The notes beneath the pieces are model-generated. The model was not told where the DNA came from. It saw only the letters and a list, made by a program, of their open reading frames with translations, and ran no database searches. Position numbers and translations under genes: made by a program. Shown here in pieces: positions 42,026 to 52,200 of a stretch of 59,635 nt of DNA. This DNA comes from Bacteroidetes bacterium 43-16 (GTDB lineage Bacteria; Bacteroidota; Bacteroidia; Chitinophagales; Chitinophagaceae): NCBI GenBank assembly GCA_001897525.1, contig MKTB01000023.1, forward strand, positions 1 through 59,635. The letters are read 5' to 3'. How positions within the stretch are numbered: the stretch's first letter is position 1; every line of letters begins with the position of its first letter.

Positions 42026-42631
42026 ATGGCTCGTTACACTGGACCAAAAAACAAGATCAATCGTATCTTTGGTGAACCAATCTTAGGTTCCGGAAAAAAT
42101 CTTTCAAAAAACAGCAACCCTCCGGGTATGCACGGTGGTAACCGTAAGCGTAAATCTCAATCTGAATACGCTATTCAACTGAAAGAAAAACAAAAAGCGA
42201 AATTCACTTACCTGGTATTGGAGAAACAATTCAGAAACATCTACAAAGAAGCATCCCGTCTGAAAGGTGCAACTGGTGAGAACCTGATCAAATTGTTGGA
42301 ATCTCGTCTGGACAATACAGTATATCGTTTAGGTTTAGCGCCTACTCGTCCTGCTGCACGTCAATTGGTATCTCACAAACACATTTTAGTGAATGGTGAT
42401 CCGGTTAATATCCCATCTTATGTATTGAAAGCTGGTGATGTAGTAGAACTGAAACCAAAATCTAAAGTAAACTCTGCGGTAACAAGCCTTACCCGTTCTA
42501 AAAATCCAAACATCAACTGGTTGGATATGAACGAGAAAGAACTGAAAGGTACTTTCTTGTCTGCACCTGAGCGTGAGTTTGTTCCAGAAAATATCAAAGA
42601 GCAATTAATTGTAGAGTTGTACTCTAAATAA
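42026..42631 (+). CDS. rpsD: Ribosomal protein S4
   Basis: 201 residues. MARYTGPKNKINRIFGEPIL, the S4 RNA-binding domain LESRLDNTVYRLGLAPTRPAARQLVSHKH, and GDPVNIPSYVLKAGD. It lacks the N-terminal zinc cysteines found in some S4 proteins. It often acts as the autogenous repressor of the alpha operon. Confidence 0.97.
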   Translation: MARYTGPKNKINRIFGEPILGSGKNLSKNSNPPGMHGGNRKRKSQSEYAIQLKEKQKAKFTYLVLEKQFRNIYKEASRLKGATGENLIKLLESRLDNTVYRLGLAPTRPAARQLVSHKHILVNGDPVNIPSYVLKAGDVVELKPKSKVNSAVTSLTRSKNPNINWLDMNEKELKGTFLSAPEREFVPENIKEQLIVELYSK

Positions 42632-42640
42632 TCATGAACT

Positions 42641-42675
42641 TTTGGTTACCCCCATATTATTTGGGGGTAATCAAA
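42641..42675 (+). other. Hairpin between rpsD and rpoA
   Basis: TTTGGTTACCCCCA pairs with TGGGGGTAATCAAA (one G-T pair) around a seven-base loop. Only a weak T-rich stretch follows, so it may partly attenuate or process the transcript before rpoA. Confidence 0.5.
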
Positions 42676-42757
42676 TTTACATTTATATTGCGCACAAAAT
42701 TATTTTTAAGCCAATTTTAAAAATTGGTTAAACTTCCAAAAACAACAAACTTTCAAT

Positions 42758-43756
42758 ATGGCTATATTGAGTTTCCAAAAGCCCGACAAAATTGTATTGC
42801 AAAAAGCGACTGACTTTGAAGCACAATTTGAATTCCGTCCGTTGGAGCCAGGATATGGTGTTACCATTGGTAATGCATTGCGCAGAGTACTGCTGAGTTC
42901 TCTTGAGGGATATGCAATAACGGGAATCAAAATTGCTACAGTAGATCACGAGTTTGATACTATTAAAGGCGTAATTGAAGATGTTACCGAAATCATTCTG
43001 AATTTGAAACAAGTTCGTTTCAAAGCAGTAACTGAAGGGGTATCTTCTGATAAAGTTTCTTTGGTAATTAAAGGTAAAGAGCAATTCACTGCAGGTATGA
43101 TCGGAGAAGCTACTCCTCATTTTGAAGTGATGAATCCTGAATTGGTTATTTGTAACTTAGATACTTCTGCTGCCCTGGAAATTGATATTTTCATTGGAAA
43201 AGGCCGTGGTTATGTACCTGCTGAAGAAAATAAACCTAAGGATAATGCCTTAAGCTATATCTCAATTGACTCTATTTTTACACCAATCAAGAATGTAAAA
43301 TATTCAATTGAAAATACCCGTGTGGAGCAACGTACCGACTATGAAAAATTAGTTATGGACGTGATTACAGATGGTACAATTCATCCGGAAGAAGCGGTTA
43401 AAGAAGCATCTCGCATCTTAATTCAGCACCTGATGATCATCACTGACGAAAATATCTCTCTGGACACTAAACGTGAAGAAAAAGAAGATACAGTTGATGA
43501 AGGATTGTTACAATTACGTAAAGTATTAAATACACCATTAGAAGATCTGGAACTTTCTGTACGTGCATTCAACTGCCTGAAAGCTGCTAAGATCAACTCC
43601 CTGATTGAATTGGTACAATACACCCAGGAAGAGCTGATGAAGTTCCGTAACTTCGGACAAAAATCTTTAACTGAAATCGAACAGGTTTTAGGAGAAAGAG
43701 GCTTAAGCTTTGGTATGGATGTATCTCGCGTAAAAGCAAGCGAGTTAAATCATTAA
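42758..43756 (+). CDS. rpoA: RNA polymerase alpha subunit
   Basis: 332 residues. N-terminal dimerisation domain with FEFRPLEPGYGVTIGNALRRVLLSSLEG. A flexible linker about 235-260 (KREEKEDTVDEG). The C-terminal domain has LELSVRAFNCLKAAKINSLIEL and FGQKSLTEIEQVLGERGLSFG, which binds activators and UP elements. Confidence 0.98.
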   Translation: MAILSFQKPDKIVLQKATDFEAQFEFRPLEPGYGVTIGNALRRVLLSSLEGYAITGIKIATVDHEFDTIKGVIEDVTEIILNLKQVRFKAVTEGVSSDKVSLVIKGKEQFTAGMIGEATPHFEVMNPELVICNLDTSAALEIDIFIGKGRGYVPAEENKPKDNALSYISIDSIFTPIKNVKYSIENTRVEQRTDYEKLVMDVITDGTIHPEEAVKEASRILIQHLMIITDENISLDTKREEKEDTVDEGLLQLRKVLNTPLEDLELSVRAFNCLKAAKINSLIELVQYTQEELMKFRNFGQKSLTEIEQVLGERGLSFGMDVSRVKASELNH

Positions 43757-43768
43757 TATTAATTACAC

Positions 43769-43800
43769 ACCGTTTGGTCCCCCTGGCCAAACGGTTCCTT
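43769..43800 (+). terminator. Hairpin after rpoA
   Basis: ACCGTTTGG/CCAAACGGT stem (43769-43777 and 43787-43795) followed by TCCTTTATTT. It lies between rpoA and rplQ, so it is perhaps a partial terminator. Confidence 0.6.
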
Positions 43801-43906
43801 TATTTATAATTCATAAGTTTTGCCGGAAGCAATTCGGATAGGGGGCGGTAGAACAGTGCTGTATGCCTTGACACGGTACAGTATTTCATAAAAGTCATTA
43901 TTTAAA

Positions 43907-44434
43907 ATGCGTCACGGAGACAAAGTAAACAATTTAGGCCGTACTACGGCACACAGGAAAGCTTTATTAAACAATTTAGCTGCTCAGTTGATTCAACACA
44001 AAAGAATCACTACTACTTTAGCTAAAGCTAAAGCTTTGCGTGTATTTGTAGAGCCATTGATTACAAGATCTAAAAATGACACTACACACAATCGTCGTTT
44101 AGTGTTCTCTCACTTACAAAACAAAGAATCTATCAAAGAATTATTCAGCGTTGTAAGTGAAAAAGTAGCAGACCGTCCAGGTGGTTACACGCGTATCATT
44201 AAGTTAGCGCCACGTTTGGGTGATGCTGCTGAAATGGCACTGATCGAATTAGTAGATTTCAACACTACTTACAATGTAGGCGAGAAAACTGCTGCTAAGA
44301 AAACACGTCGTAGCCGTGGTGGTAATGTTAAGAAAGCTGTTGAAACTGCTGAAGCAACTCCTGCAGTTGAAGAAGCTCCTAAAGCTGAAAACGAAGCTAC
44401 TAACGAAGAAACAAAACCAGAAGGAGCAGAATAA
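43907..44434 (+). CDS. rplQ: Ribosomal protein L17 with acidic C-terminal tail
   Basis: 175 residues. The core (1-120) is standard: [24 protein letters not shown] and [16 protein letters not shown]. About 50 extra residues, first basic ([11 protein letters not shown]) then Ala/Glu-rich, form an unstructured tail as in other Bacteroidota L17 proteins. It is the last gene of the operon, before a strong terminator. Confidence 0.96.
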   Translation: MRHGDKVNNLGRTTAHRKALLNNLAAQLIQHKRITTTLAKAKALRVFVEPLITRSKNDTTHNRRLVFSHLQNKESIKELFSVVSEKVADRPGGYTRIIKLAPRLGDAAEMALIELVDFNTTYNVGEKTAAKKTRRSRGGNVKKAVETAEATPAVEEAPKAENEATNEETKPEGAE

Positions 44435-44459
44435 GATCATTCTGATCATCTTTCCTGAT

Positions 44460-44492
44460 AAAAGCGCAACACTTCCTGTTGCGCTTTTTTTT
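44460..44492 (+). terminator. Terminator of the alpha ribosomal operon
   Basis: AAAGCGCAACA/TGTTGCGCTTT stem with a six-base loop and eight T, 26 bases after the rplQ stop. Confidence 0.9.
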
Positions 44493-44680
44493 GTGCGTGT
44501 ACCCGAGCTTAGCATTCATTATTGTGGCTATGTAGGAGTTATTGATGTATTCCTGGATGGTGAAGGAGCACAAATCTGAAGTTATTTTATCCATTTTTAT
44601 GCTTAATTGTCTAAAAACCAACCAAATGAATTGTTATATGGTCTTATTTAAGATGCGAACTCTTTAAATCATCTATAACA

Positions 44681-46342
44681 ATGAAGCGAATTCTATTAGC
44701 AATACTCATTACCTGCTCCCTGCAGGTAGAAGCCCAGCAATCCTGGCAATGGCTTAAATCGCCCCATTCCTATGGCAATATGAACCACAAAGGCATGGAT
44801 GTAGATGCCAACGGCAATGTATTTACCATTGGCCAGCAATGGCAATCCGCTGATTATGGAAATATTAATATCCAGCATTCCGGCGATTATTTTAGCCTTT
44901 ACCTGGCTAAGCAGGATGCTGCAGGCAGCTACCTGTTTGCCAAAAAAATATGGGCAGATAAGGGCATTACATCAGCGGTTATCAAGCTGGACAATACAGG
45001 TAATGTGTTTGTATTCGGTACTTGCTATGGCTACACCCTTCACCTTAGTCCCACCGATTCCCTGAGCTATAGCACCACATTAAGTCCTACCGACCAGACT
45101 AAATTTTTCCTGGCCAAATACGACAATAATGGCAATTTTCTTTGGGCAAAAAAAGGAGAAGGCGCTACTATGTATAGTAATGCCAGGGCAATTACCAATA
45201 TTGGTCCGGACATTTACATTGGCGGGGATTACAATGGCGGCGCAAGCTTCCTGGGCCTGACTCTGCCGGTGAAAAGTGCCAACAGTAGTTTTGTGCTCAA
45301 GGTAGATAATAATGGCAACGGGGCCTGGATAAATGCAGCTACAATCACTGCCATGACTTTCATGACGGCGTTAACCAATGATGGCACTAATTTATATGCC
45401 TGTGGTAAATTTCAAAACACTATTGGCTTTAATAATGTGATGGTCAATAATCCCCTGGCTACATCTGGTGGAGGCGAGCGCATATTCCTTTTCAAATTTA
45501 ATGCAAGCGGCACCGCTGTATGGGGAAAGGAAGAGGGTGGTATTGCAAATTTTGTAACCACGGCCGATGATGCCAATAATGCAAATACATTGGCTTATGA
45601 TGGGAGTGGTTATTTATATATGGGCGGCTCTTACCAGGACCCTGCCGGAAATATCAGTAACCAATTACAGCAACCCTTTGTATCAAAATATGATGTAAGT
45701 AATGGCAGCAAACAATGGACGGTCAATTATGCCGGTAATATTGGCAATGCGATCAATGGCATTGTGATAGATTCCAATGCGAATCCGATCTGCGTGGGAG
45801 AGTATATCGGTAATATGACTATCGGTAGCTTCAATCTCCTGTCAGATGCCGGCAGCAGGAAAGGAATGATACTGCGTTTAGATAAAAATACAGGCACTTG
45901 TACTTCGGCTACCGGTATCGGTAATGCAGGAGAAAAAGCAAATGTACAAAGGATATACATGCCTGCTGATAAGTCTTATTATGTTGTATCCGGTTCCTAT
46001 GGTTCTATGCTACACATCGGCAACCTTAATACTACTTCAAGCGGCAATAACACGGATTTTGTTGCTAAATATGCTTTGGGCAAACCTACTGGTGTGGGCA
46101 ACCTGGCTGCTTTATCCTATAAACTTTACCCCGTTCCGGCTACCGAAGGCTTGAATTTTGAGTTGCCAGGCAGTACTCAAGGTACGATCAGTATTGTCAA
46201 TATCCTGGGCCAGACTGTGTACCGGCAAGACTTTAATGATGCTAAAGGTCATATTGACCTGAGTCAATTGACAGCCGGGCAGTATTACTTTAAAATACAA
46301 ACCCAGGATGCTGCCGGCATTCGTACATTCACCAAATTGTAA
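44681..46342 (+). CDS. Secreted beta-propeller-like protein with type A (Por) sorting domain
   Basis: 553 residues. Signal peptide ends LQVEAQQ. The body consists of repeated SBBP/beta-propeller-like units with DVDANGNVFTIG, KLDNTGNVFVFG, KYDNNGNFLWAKKG, KVDNNGNGAWINA and similar. The C-terminal 80 or so residues are a type A sorting domain: YKLYPVPATEGLNFEL, SIVNILGQTVYRQDF, LTAGQYYFKI. It should be exported by the type IX system and anchored or released by the PorU-like sortase encoded 3 kb downstream. Ligand or function unknown. Confidence 0.85.
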   Translation: MKRILLAILITCSLQVEAQQSWQWLKSPHSYGNMNHKGMDVDANGNVFTIGQQWQSADYGNINIQHSGDYFSLYLAKQDAAGSYLFAKKIWADKGITSAVIKLDNTGNVFVFGTCYGYTLHLSPTDSLSYSTTLSPTDQTKFFLAKYDNNGNFLWAKKGEGATMYSNARAITNIGPDIYIGGDYNGGASFLGLTLPVKSANSSFVLKVDNNGNGAWINAATITAMTFMTALTNDGTNLYACGKFQNTIGFNNVMVNNPLATSGGGERIFLFKFNASGTAVWGKEEGGIANFVTTADDANNANTLAYDGSGYLYMGGSYQDPAGNISNQLQQPFVSKYDVSNGSKQWTVNYAGNIGNAINGIVIDSNANPICVGEYIGNMTIGSFNLLSDAGSRKGMILRLDKNTGTCTSATGIGNAGEKANVQRIYMPADKSYYVVSGSYGSMLHIGNLNTTSSGNNTDFVAKYALGKPTGVGNLAALSYKLYPVPATEGLNFELPGSTQGTISIVNILGQTVYRQDFNDAKGHIDLSQLTAGQYYFKIQTQDAAGIRTFTKL

Positions 46343-46366
46343 GTTTTAAGAGCGCAATTAAATAAC

Positions 46367-46402
46367 AAAGCGGCTGACCTGAAAAGGGTAGCCGCTTTTG
46401 TG
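46367..46402. terminator. Bidirectional terminator between converging genes
   Basis: AAAGCGGCT/AGCCGCTTTT stem with a 14-base loop; T-rich on the plus strand and AAAG-flanked for the minus strand. It serves the cargo gene and probably tyrS. Confidence 0.75.
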
Positions 46403-46423
46403 TATTCGTTGTAAGGATATCGT

Positions 46424-47707
46424 TTATTCGAAAATACCTAAATAATATTGTTTCTTTCCTTTCTGGAATAAGATGTACTTATCATTGAGCAAATCTGCAG
46501 TAGTGATTTTAGATTCAATACCCTGGATCTTTTCCTTATTCATGCTCACACCACCTGCGGTCAGCATTTTGCGTGCTTCACCTTTAGAGGGGAAGATGCC
46601 CGACTCTGCGAAATAAGTGATTGGGTCGAGGCCGTCACCGGTTAATGTTGCTTTATCATACCTTACCTGGTGTACCCCATCCATGATCTCCAGCAATTGT
46701 TGCTCATTAAGCGTGATCAGGGCCTCTTTAGTCGCTTTTCCAAACAGGATCTCTGTAGCTTGCTGTGCAAAGACCAGGTCTTCTTTTGAATGGACCATAG
46801 TCGTGATCTCTTCTGCCAGGCGCTTTTGTAAAATGCGGGTATGCGGTGCTGCCTCATGCTCCGCGATCAGCGCTTCGATTTCAGGAATAGGAATAAAAGT
46901 GAAGATCTTGATGAAGTTTTTAGCATCATCATCAGAAACATTTAACCAGAACTGGTAGAATACATAGGGAGAGGTTTTCGTCCGGTCCAGCCATACATTA
47001 CCGCCTTCTGTTTTACCAAACTTTCCACCATCTGCCTTTTTTAATAAAGGACAGGTAAAGGCATATACATCACTGCCGCCCATTCTGCGGATCAGTTCTG
47101 TACCGGTAGTGATATTGCCCCACTGATCGGCACCGCCTGCCTGCAATTTAACTCCTTCATGCTTGTTGAGGTGATAGAAGTCATATCCCTGGATCAGCTG
47201 GTAAGAGAATTCTGTAAAGCTTAGTCCAAACTCTAAACGCTTCTGCACGGAATCTTTTGCCATCATATAGTTGACAGAAATGTGTTTACCTGCATCACGG
47301 ATAAAGTCTAAGAAAGTATAGTTTTTGAACCAGTCATAGTTGTTGACGATCTTAGCTGCATTGGGCAAAGTAGCATCAAAATCCAGGAATCTTTCGAGTT
47401 GCTGCTGAATGCCATTCAGGTTTTTCTCTAAAGTAGCGGCATCCAGCAAATTGCGTTCCGCAGATTTACCGGTCGGATCACCGATCATTCCCGTAGCACC
47501 ACCAACAAGCGCTAGAGGCCTGTGCCCGTTTCTTTGCAGGTGCATGAGTATGATAATAGGCAGCATACTGCCTATATGCAAACTGTCTGCTGTAGGATCG
47601 AACCCGATATAGGCACTCACCATTTCTTTGGCCAGGATCTCTTCTGTGCCGGGAATTATATCTTGAAGCAGCCCTCGCTGTTGTAATTCGGGGATGAAAT
47701 TGTTCAT
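46424..47707 (-). CDS. tyrS: Tyrosyl-tRNA synthetase
   Basis: 427 residues, bacterial TyrRS. The class I HIGH-type motif is [12 protein letters not shown] (His-Ile-Gly) and the KMSKS-type motif is [33 protein letters not shown] and [15 protein letters not shown] belong to the catalytic core. The C-terminal S4-like RNA-binding domain has [22 protein letters not shown]. Single gene. Confidence 0.97.
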   Translation of the reverse strand: MNNFIPELQQRGLLQDIIPGTEEILAKEMVSAYIGFDPTADSLHIGSMLPIIILMHLQRNGHRPLALVGGATGMIGDPTGKSAERNLLDAATLEKNLNGIQQQLERFLDFDATLPNAAKIVNNYDWFKNYTFLDFIRDAGKHISVNYMMAKDSVQKRLEFGLSFTEFSYQLIQGYDFYHLNKHEGVKLQAGGADQWGNITTGTELIRRMGGSDVYAFTCPLLKKADGGKFGKTEGGNVWLDRTKTSPYVFYQFWLNVSDDDAKNFIKIFTFIPIPEIEALIAEHEAAPHTRILQKRLAEEITTMVHSKEDLVFAQQATEILFGKATKEALITLNEQQLLEIMDGVHQVRYDKATLTGDGLDPITYFAESGIFPSKGEARKMLTAGGVSMNKEKIQGIESKITTADLLNDKYILFQKGKKQYYLGIFE

Positions 47708-47731
47708 TTTATATCGCTATTTGTCAGGCGG

Positions 47732-47739
47732 CAAAAATA
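47732..47739 (-). promoter_or_regulatory. -7 element of tyrS (TATTTTTG)
   Basis: Exact TAnnTTTG on the minus strand, 25 bases before the tyrS start codon. Confidence 0.5.
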
Positions 47740-47862
47740 TCAAGAAAAAAGGATTAGGCTTGATTTTAAGCTTATTATTTTTGAGGGTATTGAAATAGAG
47801 TAGGATAGCTATCACGGATCAATAAATTAATTTATTAAATATCTATTTTGCTCAATTTGATT

Positions 47863-47870
47863 TACCTTTG
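47863..47870 (+). promoter_or_regulatory. -7 element of porV (TACCTTTG)
   Basis: Exact TAnnTTTG with a TTTTG upstream at 47846-47850. The leader to the TTG start codon of porV is about 95 bases. Confidence 0.5.
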
Positions 47871-47971
47871 CAGGTTGGCTGGATTCCGTTTTTGAGCTAC
47901 TGCTGTTAAAAGCATCAGGAGGCTGAAAGGAAGCTATATTTTGTGAAGCATAAATATAAACGCATATAATT

Positions 47972-49219
47972 TTGAAAACTACAAAAAGTTTGTTGTTGGC
48001 AGCTGCACTGCTGACTTTTACAGCAAGTGCTATCAACGCGCAGAGTAGGATTTATGTAAATGAGTACCTGAATATTGGCGTGGGTGCGCGCGCATTAGCT
48101 ATGGGCGGTGCGCAGGCGGCAAGTACGGCTGATGCCTATTCCGTTTACTGGAACCCGGCAGGCCTGGTGCGTATGGATAATGATGCAGAACTGGGATTGA
48201 TGCATGCAGAGTATTTTGCCGGAATTTTTCAATATGATCATGGTAGTTTTGGCCTAAAGCTTAAAGATAAAAAAAGAGCAGTAGGGCTTTCTTTTACCCG
48301 TTTCGGCGCTAACAATATTCCTTATACCATAGACTACGTACAGCCCGACGGGTCTTTTGATGAATCCAAGCTAAAAGATATTTCTGCGGCAGACTATGCG
48401 TTTAACATCAGCTACAGCCAGATGCTGAACTGGTTTAAAAACAACAGTAAAGTAAAGGCCAGCCTGGGGGCCAATGCAAAGATCATCTACCGCCATGTGG
48501 GCTCTATGTCGCAGGCATGGGGAGCAGGCATGGACTTAGGCCTGCAGATCTATGCTCCTCAATGGCGTTTAGGGATATCTGCAAGAGATATCACCACCAC
48601 CACTACCAGCTGGAGTTTTAACTTCACCGAGCGCGAGAAAGAAGTCTTTCGCCAGACGGATAATGAGATTCCTATAAAATCTTATGAAGTGATGTATCCG
48701 CGCCTGAATGTGGCTTATGGAAGATACCTGTTTAAGCCTGAGAATAAATTTCAGTTACTGGCAGAGCTTGCTGCCGATATCACTACCGATGGTAAGCGCT
48801 TGACTTTGTTGTCTACAGATGTGGTCAGTATTGATCCCCGCTTAGGTTTAGAAGCCTCTTACAAGAATTCAATCTTTTTAAGGGCCGGTATCAGTAACCT
48901 TTACCGGGCACTGGATAATACAGATACGACTAATACACAAAAATACCTGGTGTACCAGCCTGCTGTGGGCGTTGGCTTTAAGATCAGTCAATTGCATATA
49001 GATTATGCCTTTACCAGTCTGAATATGCAAAGTAACCCTCTGTACACCCATGTTGTTTCCCTCAAGCTTAACTTTAATAAAAAGACTAAAAAAACGGCAT
49101 CACCGGGCAGTCCGGACCAAAATAATAATCCAGATCAATCTGCTAGCCCGACAATAACAGCACCTCCTGCAGCCCCTAAGCCAGGAACTGCCGATCAACC
49201 TAATCAACCTAAACCCTGA
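47972..49219 (+). CDS. porV: Type IX secretion outer membrane protein PorV
   Basis: 415 residues starting at TTG (47972): this gives a complete signal peptide (MKTTKSLLLAAALLTFTASA, cleaved after INAQ), and there is no ATG alternative before the mature protein. The mature barrel begins YVNEYLNIGVGARALAMGGA and QAASTADAYSVYWNPAGLV, the PorV/PorQ hallmark of FadL-like proteins. PorV ferries cargo from the translocon to the PorU sortase. After residue 365 or so a 45-residue Pro/Asn/Gln-rich tail follows the last barrel strand, unusual for an outer membrane barrel. 38 bases separate it from the porU-like gene. Confidence 0.9.
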   Translation: MKTTKSLLLAAALLTFTASAINAQSRIYVNEYLNIGVGARALAMGGAQAASTADAYSVYWNPAGLVRMDNDAELGLMHAEYFAGIFQYDHGSFGLKLKDKKRAVGLSFTRFGANNIPYTIDYVQPDGSFDESKLKDISAADYAFNISYSQMLNWFKNNSKVKASLGANAKIIYRHVGSMSQAWGAGMDLGLQIYAPQWRLGISARDITTTTTSWSFNFTEREKEVFRQTDNEIPIKSYEVMYPRLNVAYGRYLFKPENKFQLLAELAADITTDGKRLTLLSTDVVSIDPRLGLEASYKNSIFLRAGISNLYRALDNTDTTNTQKYLVYQPAVGVGFKISQLHIDYAFTSLNMQSNPLYTHVVSLKLNFNKKTKKTASPGSPDQNNNPDQSASPTITAPPAAPKPGTADQPNQPKP

Positions 49220-49257
49220 TAAAGAAGAATCCTATTTGAATTCAAATATCAATTAGC

Positions 49258-52200
49258 ATGAAAAAATTAAGCTATCTCCTTTCTATATTATTGCTTCTGT
49301 TTTTTAGTTCCCTTAATTCCTTTGCACAGGTGCTGGGCAATGAATGGATCAATTACAGCCAGAGTTATTTTAAATTTAAAGTCGGGCAAAACGGTATCTA
49401 CCGTATTCCGCAAAGCCTGCTACAGGCCAATGGATTGGGTAATGTACAGGGCAGCCAGTTTGCCCTCTTCAGAGATGGGGTACAGGTACCTGTTTACGTG
49501 AGTACCAATGGAACCTTGGGAGCCAATGATTATATCGAATTTTATGGGGCCAAAGCAGATGGCAGGGCAATGGACCGGGAAATGTATGAACCGAATACCA
49601 GCCTGCAGGGCGATCCCGATGTCAGTATCCTGTCTGATACCGCCTATTATTTCCTGACTTTTGGTGGGACTAACAATTTAAGGCTAACGCTGCAAAGCAA
49701 TGTAATCCCTCCTGCACCGCCTGCGGCAGAACCCTATTGTATCACCACGGTAAGACCAAATGAAAATATCAGGGAATACTGGTTCTCCAGTGGAGAAAGC
49801 TATTTTAAAGAGCAGTCCCAGTCTTTATTCTATTATTCTGCCAAGCAAGATAAGGGCGAGGGGCTGGCCTATTCTGTGTACCACTCCGTTAATCTTACCT
49901 TTCCGACAGTTGCAGCATATAGTGTTGCCAACCCGGTGTTGGGAACCGCATTTTTGTTTAATAATAAATTGAATAACCAGAGGATCAACTTCTATGTCGG
50001 TGGCTGGGAGGTTTTGGCTGATACGGTCAATGCCTTTCAATATATCCAGAACAATATACCTTTTAACCAATCCTATTTAGCCGCAACGAATACCCCGGTT
50101 ATTTACAATACCTATAATAGTCCTTTGATCAGCGTTTTAAAAGCTACGATCACTTATAACCGGACCTTTGACTTTAACGGGGTAGCAAGATTGAACTTTT
50201 TAGTGCCGGCTAATGGTAATGCGCAAAGACTGGTACTTTCCAATTTAAACCCCTCTGCCAGCAATACATTAGTAGACCTGAATACCAATAGCCTGTATCG
50301 TCTATCCGGGACCAATGAAGTCATGTTAAGCCCGGTGTCACAACAGAGAAATATGTTCTTTGGTAACAGTATAGGAACGATTACTGCTTTGATGCCGGTT
50401 ACTTTCAGGAATTATATCACTACAGCCAACCAGGGTAATTATATCATTTTGTCGCACGGGCAATATATCAATCATCCCGGAGGAAGCGTAAATCAATATG
50501 CCAGTTACAGGAGGTCAAATTTAGGGGGCGGCTACCAGGTCGTTGTGGTAGATGTCAATGATCTATACGACCAGTTTGGTTACGGATATGAATACCATCC
50601 AATAGCGATCAGAAGATTTTTGAAATATGCCCAGGCAAATGCAGGCTGGGTGAACAAGCCCGAATATATGTTTATCCTGGCTAAGGGGATGACTTACCAA
50701 AATATTGCCGGTTACAGAATTAATCCGGCATTGACTTATCCCATTGTGCCTACTTATGGTGAACCCGGCTCAGACAATTTGTTTGCAGAAATAGAGCATT
50801 CCAATATCCCTTCCATTGCGATCGGGAGATTTTCCGCAATGACAGAAGGAGAGATCGGCAACTATTTAGAAAAAGTAAAAAAATATGAAGCCGCTTTAAG
50901 TACGCCATCTGTTCCTACCCTGGAAAATTCATTATGGAAGAAGAAAGCCCTGCATATAGCAGGGGCTTCAGATGAAAATAGCCAGACGGTCTTTTACGGA
51001 TCCCTGAACATTTGCAAGTCCATCCTGGAGGATACGCTGATTGGTGGTTTTGTGACAACAGTTGGTAAGTCTACCACAAACGTGACGGAAAATGCCAGTG
51101 CACAGATCGACTCTTTGATTGCCTCAGGAGTTCAGTATGTGAATTTTTACGGGCATGCTTCCGCTGTAGGTTTTGATTACAACCTGAATAATCCTGATGA
51201 CATCAATTCAAGTCCAAGGTTCCCTGTTTTCATGGCCTATGGTTGTGATGTGGCTGCAATTTATGAACCCACCAATTCAAGGGCGGTAAGTGAGAAATAC
51301 TTATTGTCCAACAATGGCGGTGCTATTGCCATGATCGCCTGTTCCAACTATGGATGGACCGGTTACCTGGATAATTATATGCAGGGACTGTACCGTAAAA
51401 TGGCGCGTGACCAATATGGCGCTACCTTAGGCAAACAATTTATCAAAAATATTGAAACCTTTCAGAACGGAGGCGGCTCAAATATCTATTACGCGATCCA
51501 TTCCCAGAATATGATCTTACAGGGAGATCCCGGATTAAAGATATATTCACCGGAATTGCCCGACTTTTACATCGAGGAATCCCTGGTATCTACTAACCCT
51601 GGTGTCATCAATACCACGATCGATTCTTTTGAAATTAAAGCTACTTTACACAACCTGGGTAAAGCTACCAATGACCCTTATAAAGTCAGGTTGACCAAAA
51701 CAAAAGCTGGATCAGGAGTAGTATTGTATAAAGATTCCGTAACCGTGAGCACCGTTACAACGACCAATGTAATCTTCAAAGTGCCTATTGATCCAAACAA
51801 TGATATTGGTTTATTTAACTATACCATTTCCTTGAATGAAGAACAAAGCCCGGATGAGATCACTTTTGCAAACAATAAAGTGAGCATACAGATGTATATC
51901 TCTGAAAATAATTTAAAGCCGGTATATCCTTATGACTTCTCTATAGTACACGAGCAGAATATTGAGTTGAAGGCCTCTACACTCAATCCTTTCCTGCCTT
52001 CCACTAACTTTAAACTGGAAATAGATACTACAGAATATTTTAATAGTCCTTTCAAGCAAAGCCGTAATGTGACCAGCTCGGGTGGTGTCATTAAATGGCA
52101 AATACCCTTCCAGATGACAGATAGTACGGTGTACTACTGGCGCACTACCATAGATTCTATGATCGGTGGACGCTATTACTGGAACAACAGTTCATTCGTT